DNA of 64,000 nt from Apophysomyces variabilis. Its lineage: Eukaryota; Mucoromycota; Mucoromycetes; Mucorales; Mucoraceae. The stretch covers positions 62,001-126,000 of the forward strand of contig MZZL01000033.1 in the NCBI GenBank assembly GCA_002749535.1, in the 5' to 3' direction. Each line of letters begins with the position of its first letter. The stretch's first letter is position 1. Of the stretch, positions 47,402-59,178 are shown in pieces. Position numbers and translations under genes: made by a program. The notes below the pieces were generated by a model. It saw nothing but the letters and a program-made list of their open reading frames with translations, was not told where the DNA came from and did no database searches.

Positions 47402-49447
47402 GGCTTAAGGAAGAAAGAAAAGTGAAAAAAGAAAAAAGATGACAAATGGGACGAGACGGGAAATTGACTGCGGGCTTCATATGTCCAAGGTGGAATAGGC
47501 CAATAGGAATGCCATTATGATCTACAGGCAGAATTTTTGTCACCTTCTATACAAACCCTTGAATTCAATAACCTTATCGCCAACATGGTCATATTTTGCT
47601 TGTATAAGCCAATATCTTCTATGTCCATTGAGAATTATTACTACGCTAATCTGAATCTTGTTTGTGTATCTGTCTATGCAATCAATAGATGCAGACTACT
47701 AAAGTTTCACTCTCTATTTCGGGCAATTGCCCCCTACGGCCGGAGTTCACTCACTTCCGACTACGCAAGCTTCGGTCAACTGTATTGCCAGTGACTGGTC
47801 TACGCATGATCATTTACACTTGTCTTGAACTATGCTGCAATGACGTGAGATAGAATCGACTTTGGCTGTATTGACCTTGTTGTATTAGTTAAGGAAAGAA
47901 AAGGATGGATCACTGTAAAGACCACTTCTTCCTGCTTAGACTTATCATTGATACACAAGAAATTATTCCCCATTCCTATCTTTGTCTGTGGCATGTATCA
48001 TACGACCATAAACCATTGACTTTTGCGAACTTCATTGTTATTCTTTGTCTTATCGGTGTACTGTCGTCATCCATACGATATCCATTGCTTTCTTATTCAT
48101 GACTGATTGTGTGGCTTCAGTGATCCAAACAGTGCAAAAGCGAAGGGACAACATATTTTTCGTTTATAAAGATCCCGGTGCGCGCTTATCTCTAGCACAG
48201 GGACAAGTTATCGTAAGGAAAGTATGGCCTTTAGCAGGACTCACTTCGTTAATGGCGCATAATTTACTTTTTTTTTTTAGTTTCAGTCAAAATTCGGCCT
48301 GTCATGGATGCTAGATTTCAGTCAATAACCAAAGTTTAACGCGAAAAGCTGTAAACTGCGAATTGCGCCCGACTAGAAGTTCATGTCAAAGTCATTACTA
48401 CTGTTACGGCGATAACAAACAGCGAATAAAACAGCAAGCGCATTATTACATATTCGTAGTGTGGCCAATCGGTCGAGGTATTTTATGAACAGGATTCGTA
48501 TAGCAACCATGGGTCATTAAGTTCTAGACGTAGCGGGCCTTGGAACTTCTAACGTAATGATCATTGATTGGATTCAAAGGATAACTGAAAACAGCTGCAC
48601 TGTTATCTCGCATGCATATGTGTTTGTCACGTTGCTAATGTATAGTTTCCAAAAGAAAGTTGACGCATAGCATCAAATATTGAAAGAGGAAGAAGTAAAG
48701 CACTAACTCAATTTTCTTGTCATCCATTGGCTGACTATGTTTGTTTAACAGTTTGACGCAGCTAGTACATTTTTTTTTTCATCGGATTGTATTGCAAACT
48801 TTAATGACTTGATAAAAAGTGTATTTAAGCATGATGTATGTAATCACGTATGCCTTGAAAATAAAGAGGCAAAATACCTTGGGTGTCTGTCACACTATTC
48901 AACAACCCTTGATGAGAATTCCTTACTTCATCATCTTTTGGATAAATAAATCAACGCCATCTCGTATTTTTGCCGCACGTATTCTTTTCTAAACTTTCAT
49001 TCAAGCATCCATTGCTTCATATGAATACATGTCAGTTGCAATCGCCGAATTGCCGTACCGAATGCCGGTAATTAGCGGTCAAAAGGAGGGAAAATAACAC
49101 AAAGGTCATGTAAGCCTTCCCACCCCAATACCAAGGGTAAGTGCAATTTTTTTGATTGATACAAACTTTATTTGCAACATAGACGATCGAACTTTCTCCG
49201 TTGCAAAATTCTAAGATGTATTTCAACAGGATACAAGTAAAAGCTATACGAGCCGAATTTTTGACTAATCAATGCCAAAGTCATCGTTAGTTGTGGCATA
49301 ATCTTGTTTCACAGTAACACTCATTTGAGGCAATGTAAAGTTTCCCTCTTTCTCTTTTGCTAACATTAATTAGTTCTTAAGCGATGCAAACTAGCAGATA
49401 AAATACCACTATGTACAAAACGCTGGCATGTTTACTAAAACAGCTTC
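47402..49447. other. intergenic region
   Basis: Two kilobases lie between the mutarotase start and the Cwf18 stop. Open frames (47537-47794, 48045-48314, 49032-49226) were read without recognising any domain. The stretch is AT-rich with T8-T9 runs near 48268 and 48771. No repeat or RNA gene is supported. Confidence 0.4.
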
Positions 49448-50072
49448 CTAGTCTTCCTCAGCATCTAATTTTTGCTGAGCTTCTGCATTCGCAACAACTT
49501 CTGCAAGATGAGATGTCTTGTCCCCATTTTCACTCATTAAACGCTCCCCTAAAGACCAGGTATGAGTTATCTAACAATACATAACCCCGCACGCTTACGA
49601 ATAATTTCTAAGATGGCACGCTTCGTTCTTCGATCTAGCTTCTCAAGCTTTTTCTCCACGTCGCGTTTAAGGTCCCAATTTGGCTTTTTAGGTGCGAGGT
49701 TGAACAGATCCTGGTAACAGACCACGAAAAAGACGTAAGAAGGGCGCCACCAGAAAACATGATTCAAAACTCTTTACTCACCACTTCTTCTTTTTCCTTT
49801 ATGGCAGCCTTTTCCAACGTTTCCTTGGGAATGTGCTTTGTCTCCGATTCTACCGTTTCCCCAATATCATCAGGAGTGGCAATGTTCACGTTCTCTTTCA
49901 GCTTGTCGTCATTCGGTGTGTAGCTTCTAAACGACAGTACTCTGGAATAATATCAGCAAACTGCGAGATCTATATCAATAAATTACCTATCAGATGTATC
50001 CGATGTTGATCCTAGCCTCCTTTTCCTGAATTCAGCAAGACGTTCTTTGCGTTTCCTTGCTTCTTCTTCCAT
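49448..50072 (-). CDS. pre-mRNA splicing factor Cwf18/CCDC12
   Basis: Cwf18/CCDC12 is a small component of the Prp19-associated (Cdc5) spliceosome. The start MEEEARKRKERLAEFRKRR is typical. After the first intron (donor at 49986) the sequence reads LSFRSYTPNDDKLKENVNIA. A central exon has DLFNLAPKKPNWDLKRDVEK and KLEKLDRRTKRAILEIIRKR, the conserved core. The last exon reads LGERLMSENGDKTSH and ends AQQKLDAEED. There are three or four introns. Length is about 165 residues, normal for the family. Together with the Spp2-like gene it makes two splicing factors in this window, but they are 43 kb apart and unlikely to be linked. Confidence 0.92.
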
Positions 50073-50687
50073 TGCTGATGATCGCACAGAAAAAGGTGTT
50101 GAAGAGGCACAATACTGTAAGCGGGTTTTCAAAGTCGTTGTGACTTTGGAGTGCGTCTGGAAGCTTCGCCCTTTGCTTCTGCTCACCGCATGAATGGTTT
50201 AATAGGCGTTTTATCGTTCGCATTCTCTTAGTTTAGATGCTTAGCCTATGTAAAAGATCATACTCTGTATCCATATTTCTTCGTAAATTAGTTAATGCAT
50301 GATAGACAATCCACGTATTACTTTTTCTATCTATCCTTGACCGGAAGTCAGTAAATGGAGCCGCATAAGAAAATGTAGAAAAGAAAATGATACATGTCTT
50401 TATTGGATTGAACATATGGATCCGGTAGGAAACATCAGATCACGCGTGCTAATTCAATATCTCACCTTTGATAGATCAAAGTGAACTACCAATATCTCGA
50501 TGTAAAATACAGGCATCTGGTTTACTTAGATATACTTCCATAGTGGTTGGATAAATGCGGAGGTGCCGCTCCTACTATTTACTTAAGTTTCAATTCGATC
50601 GTCTACATACAAAGCCATATCCATAAATTCTAATTACCTTGTCTTTTTTTTAACAATAATACATAGCTAATGTTTTGCTCTCTCTTT
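50073..50687. other. intergenic region
   Basis: This lies between the Cwf18 start and the stop of the VTT-domain gene, both on the minus strand. It should hold the Cwf18 promoter. No other feature is recognised. Confidence 0.4.
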
Positions 50688-51878
50688 CTACAGCTTGTAA
50701 TATCGTCGAATAAATACAGGTATTAGTGCAACAATTGCCACTGCTGCAAGACATGCGACGTTAGCCGGGGTTATCAGTTTGAGGTCATCTGAAGATGATA
50801 ATCGATCTAAGGCCGCACCAGCCTGTACGTGAATAAATGAAGGCGCGGCAACACCTACATAATACGGGGTAAGAAAATAATTGTCAATTCTCGTTGCCTC
50901 GTTTGTACCAAAAAAAGTTCCCCAAAAAAAGGGACAGATCGGCACAGCAAGGTGAGGTGCGCCTAGATTAACAGTCCAATTCGGTGGAAACGGAGCAATC
51001 CGCAGAACAACCATGTAATTGAACATGTGTTGCTTATGTTGTACTAGCTATGGAAGGGATAAGACAAGAGAGCATGATAAACTATCTTCTCGTGCACCTG
51101 TTCATTCCAGCGAGCAATCTTGTCTCCTACTAATCTTATTACGGCTACAGAACCTAGACTGCCGGAAATAATATAGGCTATAGAAGCTCCGACGGCAGAG
51201 CACTGTAGATGCAACAGTTAACAAACCAAAACGGTCAGCCCAAACATACTCGACTTACCATGGATACAGTTAGTAATGCCAGCCAGAAATTAAACAAAGC
51301 TCCACCCAAAATAGAAAGCCACATAGAACCCGGTATTGAGAAGCTCTGCAGACTTTGGTGTACACAATTAGATAAAATGAAAGCTATTGGACCTGGTCAA
51401 CAAAGAGCAAGTATAATGACTTACTAGATGTATGTTATAATGTAGGTTACGTATACATTGGGGAAGTGTTGATTAATATAACTTGACAATATGGCATTCA
51501 GTCGTTGTAATTCTTCAAGATTTCTTGGGAATTTCAAGGCATCTTTATCTTCTCTGGGAATAGGATATTGAACATGAAAATGTATGTGGGCCGATAAATA
51601 ACTTACTCATCAACGTTGGGCAAATTAAGCTTTAATAAAGCCAGCTCAAGGCCAGTGAAGACAAGGAGAAGTAATATTAGGCCGCCGAGAGACCATGCAT
51701 AAGAATTACTTTGCCATAACCAAGGATGTTTCTTATGATCGGCTTTTAAGTTTAGGATCTGCCCACTTTCAAAGTCGCATTCTTCTTCTTCTTCTTCTTC
51801 TTCTTCTTCAACATGTGTAGAACTGTATTGGCCAGCTTGTTCCGTAGGAATCAGATGGCTGGTTTCATGTTCAGTCAT
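50688..51878 (-). CDS. VTT-domain membrane protein, TMEM41 family
   Basis: TMEM41/VMP1-type proteins carry the DedA/VTT fold and act as ER phospholipid scramblases in autophagy and lipid metabolism. The start at 51878 (MTEHETSHLIPTEQ) is preferred over an upstream in-frame ATG at 51974, as it begins a typical acidic cytosolic leader with ten consecutive Glu. The first membrane segment is SLGGLILLLLVFTGLELALL. Then come PRNLEELQRLNAILSSYI, the VTT hallmark SFSIPGSMWLSILGGALFNF, and HMFNYMVVLRIAPFPPNWTV (the conserved RxxPxxP-like loop). The last membrane segment is followed by a basic end, RRYYKL. At least five introns are present. Confidence 0.92.
51780..51809. repeat. (TTC/GAA)10 coding microsatellite
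   Basis: A perfect trinucleotide run in the first exon of the TMEM41-like gene encodes an uninterrupted Glu10 tract. All codons are GAA, so the tract is a slippage-prone microsatellite rather than a selected mixed-codon acidic region. Confidence 0.85.
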
Positions 51879-52358
51879 TAGGAGGGTCAATGAAAAGAAA
51901 GACGGAGTAAGTAAAACTGGGTAAATTTTTGTTTCCGAAGCGTGGTTCATGCTCCGTGGGTTGGGTTGCAGCATATCAATGCCTTATCCAAATATCACGT
52001 AAGAGCAGTTTATCGGAATGTGAATTCTGTAGTTACATACCTTGTCAAAGGCCCAATCCACTTGTCGAGATGGATTTACTGTTGTAATCGTCTTGCTGGT
52101 CTGATAAAGCACCCTGGGCGCCTTCTATGTGTCAGCATGGGAGGTGTGACAGGGCCGATATTGTGCGCGGCACCCCCGCCTTGATGGAACATACCTTTGC
52201 ATAAATCATATATGATATTCATTCCCGGTCGCTTGAGGTGTTTTACGCGCGATACTTCCCCATGCTGGATGCTTCAGCAGCGCATGTTTGACGTGCAATT
52301 TGCATCCATGCGGCATACTTGATGTTTCTCCCCTGAGGCATAGATATATCTTCGTAGC
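51879..52358. other. intergenic region
   Basis: This holds the promoter of the TMEM41-like gene at its left end. The right part may be the decayed 3' end of the Fanzor-like element but carries no motif I can name. Confidence 0.35.
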
Positions 52359-54032
52359 CTATCTAGCAATCGAACGATCCATGGCTGCCGGTACCCCTGG
52401 CCGATTTGTGTTAGAGTAGCCGTCCATCCCAAAGGCAAAAACGACCGGTTTAAGCTGCTCAGACGTTGGACTTAAGATTATTTGCCTTTGGATCCACTCG
52501 AGGTAGATTGGACCATGGAAAAGGAAGTATCCCAACTTCGTCGCATCACTGAGTTGTTTCCCTAGAAATTGCGTATGTGTAGCCCACGGTGTCCGTCTTG
52601 CCATGCACAGATGTACTCTAGCAGTTTGGTCAAGTTTGAGTTTTGGGATCCACAGCTCAAGGCAGCCTCGTCCTCATCTATGCCATGTTTGGATTTTCGA
52701 TCTTGGAGCCAAGTAGCATTCAGTGCGTTTTTTCCGTAGAGCTCATTCCGCTTAACAGTAAGTTGGGCACTTTATCGTTCGGATGCAACTAGCATGAAGA
52801 AGGACGCAGAGGCAAACGTCTCACCAAAATCGATACCGGTAATACCGTCGTAATTCTTAAGCGGGTTATTACGATGTGCATTGTCCCCTTCTTTTAGCCG
52901 TTGGTTCAATATGCAGATCTGCAGAAAGAACTTTTTTTTCTGAATAAAGGATGGTGTGCGCCAGTCTGTATAGACAGTGATAAGGCGTATGCCGTCAGTA
53001 GCAACATGGACTTTGTGCTATACATTGGCAACTGCGTGCCAGATCTAGGCTTTCAAGAAGGGCTTGCATAGTTTCTATCGATTTTCTTCATGGTATTGCA
53101 TTGTCTCCGATCAGTAACTGCTTTGACTGTAACGTTGAACAAAAGTCAAAGGAGTCCACCTCACTTTCTAGCAGTGGCTGATTCAGATTGGTATACTTTC
53201 CACGGTTGTTGTTTAAGTCTGCTTTCTATAGTGAACATGTAGATGGTTTGCTTATATATATAATATGACATGTCATACCGGCAAGCTATTGCCCAACGTA
53301 AAAGTGATCGATATATTGTAGTATCTGCTTAGTATGTTCGTTAACCTAGATATAAGCTGCCAGCCTTGTTGCCAATTTTCTTTGCCAATATTTCTTCCAA
53401 GCGAGCTCGATGAGAAGATATATATTCATCGATTTCGTTTTTCATAGTTTCTAATAACTTGCCTATGGCCATCTCTGCATCTCTGCACTTGACAACATTG
53501 ACAATGATGGATTTTGTCTTCCCGACACGCAAGGGAATGTGCTGTATCTTGCATAAGACATATTTTTGCAAACATTCATGTTGTGTGGCCAGCCATCAGG
53601 CACGGTTGCTCTCTGTTGCAGCTTTTGTAAGTTTCAATTCTCACCGTTAGTGGGATCATTGTAGGTGAGCTGCTTCGGATTGTCTTTCCATTTTCTGGAC
53701 TCTGCGTGCTTTCCTAACACCTTTCGTCGTATCTGCCATTTCTTTTCAGATGGTTTTCGTGTTGCGGGTTTGTAGTCATAGAGCTTCCCGTGCTCCTTCT
53801 CTAAGATGTTGTATTCTCGACCAAGCTGTTTTGAACACAGTGCATCGGCTCTGGCGGGTGCAACTTGTACGTTTGTTTCGGTTGTTTCGGACTGTTCCCA
53901 GTACCATCGACGTCCTGCATGATGTCGTTGTCCAATGCCCTCATCATTGTACAAGTAGGACGAATATTTGGACTGTCGTGTTAGAGACCCGCAGTGGGCG
54001 CAAGGAACTAATGCAATGCGACTAGGAACCAA
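52359..54032 (-). pseudogene. decayed Fanzor-like (TnpB-related) ORF
   Basis: The minus strand reads as one decayed protein in order. The N-terminal part at 53634-54032 has LVPCAHCGSL, HHAGRRWYWEQSE and KLYDYKPATRKPSEKKWQIR. Next, 53341-53571 has KNEIDEYISSHRARLEEIL. Then YTDWRTPSFIQKKKFFLQ leads to GITGIDFGETFASASFF at 52802-52846, which fits the first RuvC motif (GID). RNELYGKNALNATWLQDRKS follows, and KPVVFAFGMDGYSN at about 52405-52456 fits the second RuvC region. Stops and frame changes separate the blocks, so it is inactive. The zinc ribbon and last catalytic Asp expected near 52200 were not found. Family assignment is by motif order, not by alignment. Confidence 0.5.
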
Positions 54033-56700
54033 TCACGTTGGATATCAGACACGGTTTTAGTATATCCTGTGACATAGCTGATCGTATGAAATAAACTGTT
54101 TCTCAATGGAAACGAGAACCACATTTCTTGAGATAAAACAACCATTGATGGCACGAGTTTACCGCACTATCTTTCCTTATGTTGCTCTGACCCAAGGAAA
54201 TTTGCACATTGCCTATCCCAGAAGCGTTGAAGCAAAATATACGTGGATGGCTACTTTAAATAATCCAGGAGTGTTTGGATAGTGGAAAGCAAACTGTCTT
54301 GATCAACCTTCATTCGACTCCGGTGGACAACTGCTTATCTGCATAGCTGCCATTCTATTGATGTACATGCACTGAGATGGACCTGTAGATTATACGCTGT
54401 ATCTGTAACAATGAATCCTTCGCAACGAGCACAAGAGCTTTTGCACATGATAACTGGCTATACATAGTCCTTTTATCCAATTGCTACCATTGCTACCATT
54501 GCTCATTTGCGTACCATATGGTACTACTGTGTATATTTCGTATAATTTTTGCACAGTGGATCCTCAAAAACCCATAAACATTGATACGAAGGTAAACCAA
54601 ATAGCATCTCACCAATCAGTAGAAGTGTATGGTGCTAGCAATCCTTTCCATGGTACTCATAATGGTTTTGGATCTTCCTTTTTATATATGATTCCTCGAC
54701 AGTATTAGATGAACAACCTTGTTAAGCGATCCACTTAACAAAATGCAATGCAAAAATTCTATTGTGATCTTTCTTGCAGATATGTGATTCTATGCTTTAG
54801 CAAAGCAACACTCCCACTAAAGTGGAAGTCTTCGGCTGGATGATGTTTTGCTGGAATCTAGGTGCTGTATGATCGTAACGTATATAGAGATCAGGTCTAG
54901 CATCGCGCGATTGACATAAATAATTTGAATCCACGATTTGCCAGTCTGAATGTTTACATAATACAAATTTCATTTCATGTGTGTGCTGGACAAGCACACG
55001 TCTTTAGCATGCTTTTATTGGAATGAGGCTTGCAGAGCTTTTTTTATTCTGTTATAGACCTTTTCTCCCTTGCTGTCGGTTCTCTACGATTCACGTTTAC
55101 TTGGCGAAATTCGTCGGTGCATTCTGATAGCTGACGGTATGATAATTATCCATACAACGAAATCTGTCAGTTGGACGATCTGTATATATGACTTATTTTC
55201 AGGATTTTCTAGTGCGCCTCTATTATCATTGTACTCTTTGCGCTTTGAATACTGTTCTCGACGCTGCTTCTTGCCCAGCGTTTCCATGATACTCCAGTAA
55301 TCCACCTATTGTAAGGATATAGCCACGCATCTGGGAGGCTTCTATGTTCGCAGTGGGTTTATATTTCCTGTAACCATGTGAATGCCCTTAGAAGTACCTC
55401 TTCATGAATTCATTATAATGGCGCGATTAATGTATCTTCACATGAATTAATCAATGCGCTCTCCAGGAATATCCAAATGAAACAGAAAATTTGACGACTG
55501 CCCAAGCGTATTATTGGTGGTATGAAGAAATTGTGAACTCTTACGGCTACATTCTGATGAAGTTGTATCATCACGACTCTTAATTGGCAGAGGGTAAACG
55601 AACTAACCCAGGAACAGTATGGTTGGCCCTTTTTTGACCTGCATTACCGATCGAATGCTCAATGTTCAAACTGATAACATTGAAAGTTGCAATGATTTCT
55701 AATATAATGAAAGTTTCTTAACAGGACCGGAAAAAAACCATCAAACGTCATTTCTGCTAGGTTTTTCCCATGATAAATAGTTGCAGAGACAGCTTGATGA
55801 CAATAGCAGCAAACGACTTTATGCACCGATGGAGATGTTCCGCTGCGGAGGCCAAGTTTTTGGATACGTTGATCGAGTGAACAAGATGTTGTAAACTTGA
55901 GCTAACATTTGCTTGTTACTGAGACTACTGTCATCTGCTTCAAGATGTATATATCCTTGAGAAGTGTATCCTGACAGAACAGTACAAGCTTCCATAATTT
56001 CCTGTCATGCAATTGCTTCTTCCAGTTCAGTCATTGTTATTACGCTCTCAGGAGGAGCAGCTTTTCCGACGTCGCTCTGTCGTCGGCGAGAAACAGAACA
56101 ACTCTTGTAGTTGCAACATCGAACATGAAAGATAGTTGATGGTCTCATTGTACCACAATTAGAACATCTTGTGTGATGTTAACACGGCGATATCGGGTTT
56201 TCAATGCCACGGGACACGCTCTACTGCTGAATTACTACGGTTGGGGATGACCACATTCGCTATGTTCTGTAACAGTACTAATTTATCATGCTTGGTCAAC
56301 GGCAGAGCGTTACAGTAATGAATGGGTATATCTATAAAAAAAAGGCCAACTTACCTGCCAAAAGGTATTGAATACGGGTTTGCCATGGAGGATTTAACCT
56401 CTTTATGCGCTGACTACCTTAAGCAAACGAGCCCAAATCTAGCAGAGCATGTTTTGCGCACCAAGGGCCGCTCCATCAAGATCATACATTGAGTTACAGG
56501 GAATAGCTGTGCCTGACAGCATTCAATGCCTTGCACTGAGCCTGGTTCTCATTTCTTTGCTTGTCATACCATCATATCTACCAAGCTGCTTTGTCCCATT
56601 GTCTAAATGAAAGTTTTTCCTGCAATTGTCGGAGATTCATTCTCGTCACGAGAATCACGTCTGGCGTTAACTGCAATCACTTTTACATGCGATATACAAC
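54033..56700. other. gene-poor region with coding-like fragments
   Basis: No intact gene is recognised in 2.7 kb. On the minus strand at 56098-56166 a frame reads CSNCGTMRPSTIFHVRCCNY then KSC, a five-cysteine cluster like a zinc-binding module. On the plus strand at about 55500-55580 a frame reads AQAYYWWYEEIVNSYGYILM. Both are interrupted by stops outside these windows. The region adjoins the Fanzor-like relic and may hold further decayed mobile DNA. The right end is the promoter of the TFIIIC gene. Confidence 0.35.
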
Positions 56701-59060
56701 ATGGAACCCGATTACAAATTAGCATCGACAATTCCAATTTCGGACAAGAAGTTTATTTGCGTAGAATATCCTGGCTACGTAAAGAATGTGGATCGTGCCT
56801 TGGATACCTTTGGTGGTGAAAAGGCTCTGGCAACTGTCAGCATCAAGAACACGAAGTGATAAATGTAGCTGATCCTTTACGTACAGGCAATCACCAACCA
56901 GAAAGCAGTAGAGTTACGATTCAGATCAAAGGATCCCTTTTCACATCCTATTAATGGCGACATTGTACCAACTGCTAACCTGTTAGTGAAGGTGACTCGC
57001 CGCGTGAAGAAGGGCCGACCAGAGGAAGAAGCTGTCTACAAAACGGAGATAGTAGGAACAATACCGAAAACATGTCGTTTTAGGGGTGAGGATATGATTT
57101 TATTCAGTGTGGATTCTAACTTTACAAAGGTTTGGCCGATTTCCAATACCTTGTCCCGAAAACGGATTCAATGGGCAAGCTAAAGAACGCTATGACAAAT
57201 GGCGATGGTACCACTCTTGCACTTAAGCAATTGTTCTAAAACAACGCGCTTCTTTAGTGGACGCAATTATCAAGTATAAGATTGCTGCTGATGATGATGA
57301 TTTCAAGAATTTGAGAAATGTTCCTCCACCAGTTTTCAGTACCATCGAAACGCCTATGAAATACAAGTGAGTTCCTGTCTTGTACTGTTGGAGAGACTCT
57401 GATGTTATACAGTTACGCACAGAATGCACCTGTTGTACGAGTACGCGTACGACAGCCGGACGGATCAGTAAGTTAACCCGACAGCTTCAGTTCTGTGTTG
57501 AATCTTAGCATAACATTATCTTTAGTATACCGTGAAACTCATTAATCGGTCTACAACTAATTCAGTCAGCTTTACAATGGCCAATTACGAAGATGAAGAT
57601 ATCCTTTTCACAATGATATTGAGCATGCAATCTTTTTCTATATCACCTTAACCCCAAGTTCCCATGTGGAATTCTCACAGATCCCTACTAAATCCAAAAA
57701 ACCTCTGAAAAACTTGGAGGGTACAGCGCTGAACGTGGAGAAGAAGATAGCTAAGGTAATTAAAACTACTCTACACAAAAGATTTGGCTAAAAGCTCGAA
57801 GCTGTTCAAAGAGCGTCCTATTTGGTCTAGGGCTGCACTTCGGAACCATTTTCCAGAGAATGAGCATAAACATATCCGCAGGTAAACGATACATTATATC
57901 TGGGTTTATTATGAGAGATCACTTAACCAATGGTTGATTCTGATAGTGCGCTAACGCATCATGCCTATACATTCCTGAGTGGACCTTGGCGTGATTGCTG
58001 GGTCAGATATGGGCTGGATCCAAGAAAAGATTCTAAATACAGAGTGTGAGTGGGGTCAATGTGAATGATCCATTTTTCAGTTTGCTGAATATTCATCAGA
58101 TATCAAGTTATGGATGTTCGTCGTCCAGAGAAAGGAAAAAGTGGAACGACAGTAATCAGGCGTGCCAAGCGAAATAGGTTCTTACCGAAATTCACAGAGA
58201 ATCCATTGAAATTGGACATTTCTGACAGCCAATTGAAAAGGTAGGTTGCAAATATTCTATGTAGGATTTATTTGATCATGTTCTCTTATTATTGGAAACT
58301 TTTTCTTTCCCAAAAAGTGCTGGGTCTGCTCAAAAAGAGACAACCGAAGCCAAGCGGACTACGGATTCACCTGTGGTATTCCAACTTTGCGATCTTCCGG
58401 ACTTGGGGCTGAAGTCCATACTGGATAATCCAGCTTATATCAAGTCTACATGCACGGTATAAGATATGTATTTTCTCCTTGCTTTATCTGACCAAGTATG
58501 ATAAAGAAATTTAGTGGATACTATTACAAATGCGTTTTTTGGCGGTTACGTCAATGTATCCGGACAAAATTACTGGACTCTTGGAATAAGGACTTGGACG
58601 CACCGTTCGATTTTGATATTGAGGAAGGGTTGGCTGAAGCGATAGAGAAGGAAAAATCTGAGGAAACAGCCGACGAAGGCCTTGAAGAGCTAGATCTCAA
58701 ACATTATTGGGAGACCGGGGTCAATGAAAGTGGACCTTCTTCAAAGGAGAGCAACCAAAAACAGAACTTTACAGCTATGGTAATTTGCTCTTTTGTACAA
58801 CTGTAAATAACCATGCTGATTGTTAGGTTGACGACTATATGAACCACTTACAGGAGGAGAGTATGTGTTGTGTTGTTTGCTTAAAGACATAGCAGGACTG
58901 ACATAGAAGACATGTAGCTTTCGACGACGAATATGATATAGACCTGGAAGATCTGGCGGAATATGAAGTCTTTGGGGATGAGCAAGCAGATGAAGAGCAA
59001 GAAGAAGGACAAGCAGTGGGCAGTCAGACGGATAATGAAAACATAGGTGATGAAGATTGA
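56701..59060 (+). CDS. transcription factor IIIC subunit 5 (Sfc1/Tfc1/GTF3C5)
   Basis: This TFIIIC subunit forms part of the tauA lobe that binds the A box of tRNA promoters and recruits TFIIIB for RNA polymerase III. The start is MEPDYKLASTIPISDKKFIC, followed by VEYPGYVKNVDRALDTFGG and ELRFRSKDPFSHPI. A conserved core follows: RFRGLADFQYLVPKTDSMGK, then NVPPPVFSTIETPMKYNYAQ. The second half has LFKERPIWSRAALRNHFPEN, FLSGPWRDCWVRYGLDPRKD and VYQVMDVR. It ends in a long acidic tail (LAEYEVFGDEQADEEQEEG to the stop at 59060). About ten introns are read. The first, best placed at 56836-56886, has an unusual GTCAGC donor and is uncertain. Confidence 0.9.
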
Positions 59061-59178
59061 GCACACACTATGATAGTAGCAATGCTTGCCAATAAGTGTG
59101 CAGGCAGATTCATGCGAACATTTTGTACATGGTTTTATTTCAGTAACATACAGTTAGAGACTCCAGAAAGAGCTCATT

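Noticed and set aside
51209..51427. 72-codon plus-strand frame
   Set aside because: It is antisense to the TMEM41-like VTT exon containing SFSIPGSMWLSILGG.
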